Under the pieces are notes generated by a model. The model ran no database searches. It saw only the letters and a program-made list of their open reading frames with translations, and was not told where the DNA came from. Shown one piece after another: positions 24,600 through 24,778 of a DNA stretch of 24,778 bases; within the stretch, counting starts at the first letter, position 1, and every line of letters starts with the position of its first letter. This stretch comes from Bacillota bacterium (GTDB taxonomy: Bacteria > Bacillota > Clostridia > Lachnospirales > Lachnospiraceae): assembly GCA_023435645.1 (NCBI GenBank), contig JAEYRK010000101.1, positions 1 through 24,778 on the forward strand, read 5' to 3'. The position numbers and the translations under genes are program-made.

Positions 24600-24717
24600 A
24601 AAGGAAGAAAAGAAAGCGCACGAAGGACTGGCTATTTTAAGCGCACCATAGACAAACCGATGAAAGAGGTAGCTACTCAATAGAATAGCAGGAGTCATAA
24701 AATATGGATAGTATAAG

Positions 24718-24754
24718 CATCGAAACGGCAAGTGCCTACCGTTTCGGTGTTTTT
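24718..24754 (+). terminator. Intrinsic terminator after the permease
   Basis: An 11-bp stem (24718-24728 with 24739-24749, core CGAAACGG/CCGTTTCG, one G-U pair) with a 10-base loop is followed by TTTTT. It ends the DUF362/permease transcript. Bases 24600-24717 hold no supported gene. Confidence 0.82.
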
Positions 24755-24778
24755 CATTGTGCCCATCATGAGTGTAAT

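Noticed and set aside
24704..24778. Open frame with an upstream GCAGGAG that runs off the right edge
   Set aside because: It reads straight through the terminator hairpin at 24718-24754 and its translation shows no recognisable pattern, so it is more likely non-coding.
1..24778. tRNA, rRNA, CRISPR array, insertion sequence or attachment site
   Set aside because: I looked for clover-leaf ends, regularly spaced repeats, transposase-like frames and flanking direct repeats and saw none. The dynamin/Hsp70 operon has no visible mobile-element borders in this window.

Overview
The window looks like the chromosome of a low-GC, plant-fibre-degrading clostridium (Lachnospiraceae-like). The evidence is AT-rich DNA, GGAGG-type ribosome binding sites, lipoprotein signal peptides, a YesM/YesN-type two-component pair, an ABC sugar importer without its own ATPase, and surface beta-glucanases. 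Every convincing gene is on the + strand. I cannot name the species.

Region 1 (1-9124) is a beta-glucan acquisition locus. It holds the C-terminal end of a GH5 glycanase, an AraC-type response regulator (412-1221), its sensor kinase (1229-2968), a lipoprotein solute-binding protein, two CUT1 permeases, a second membrane-anchored binding protein, and a GH16 licheninase lipoprotein. The licheninase would cut mixed-linkage beta-glucan at the cell surface and the transporter would import the oligosaccharides. A sequence of about 36 bp is shared upstream of the first binding protein (2991-3026) and upstream of the licheninase (8019-8054). It is a good candidate operator for the response regulator.

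Region 2 (9124-10056) has a promoter, a long potentially folded leader and a small protein of unknown function.

Region 3 (10057-22290) is the unusual part: nine tightly packed co-directional genes with no visible internal terminator. In order they encode a dynamin-like GTPase, a two-TM DUF697/YcjF-like protein, a GrpE-like factor, a short-lid Hsp70, a tail-anchored TPR protein, a J-domain/TPR protein whose HPD motif reads TPE and which ends in a CFI-box, a soluble M48-like zinc peptidase, a dynamin-like protein that has lost its P-loop (pseudo-GTPase), and a second intact dynamin-like GTPase. It reads as a dedicated chaperone and membrane-remodelling machine. Its function (envelope stress, membrane repair, protein quality control or phage defence) is not determined by the sequence.

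Region 4 (22291-24778) has a terminator, a DUF362 lipoprotein gene broken by a one-base frameshift, an overlapping DUF318/ArsP-type permease, and a final terminator.
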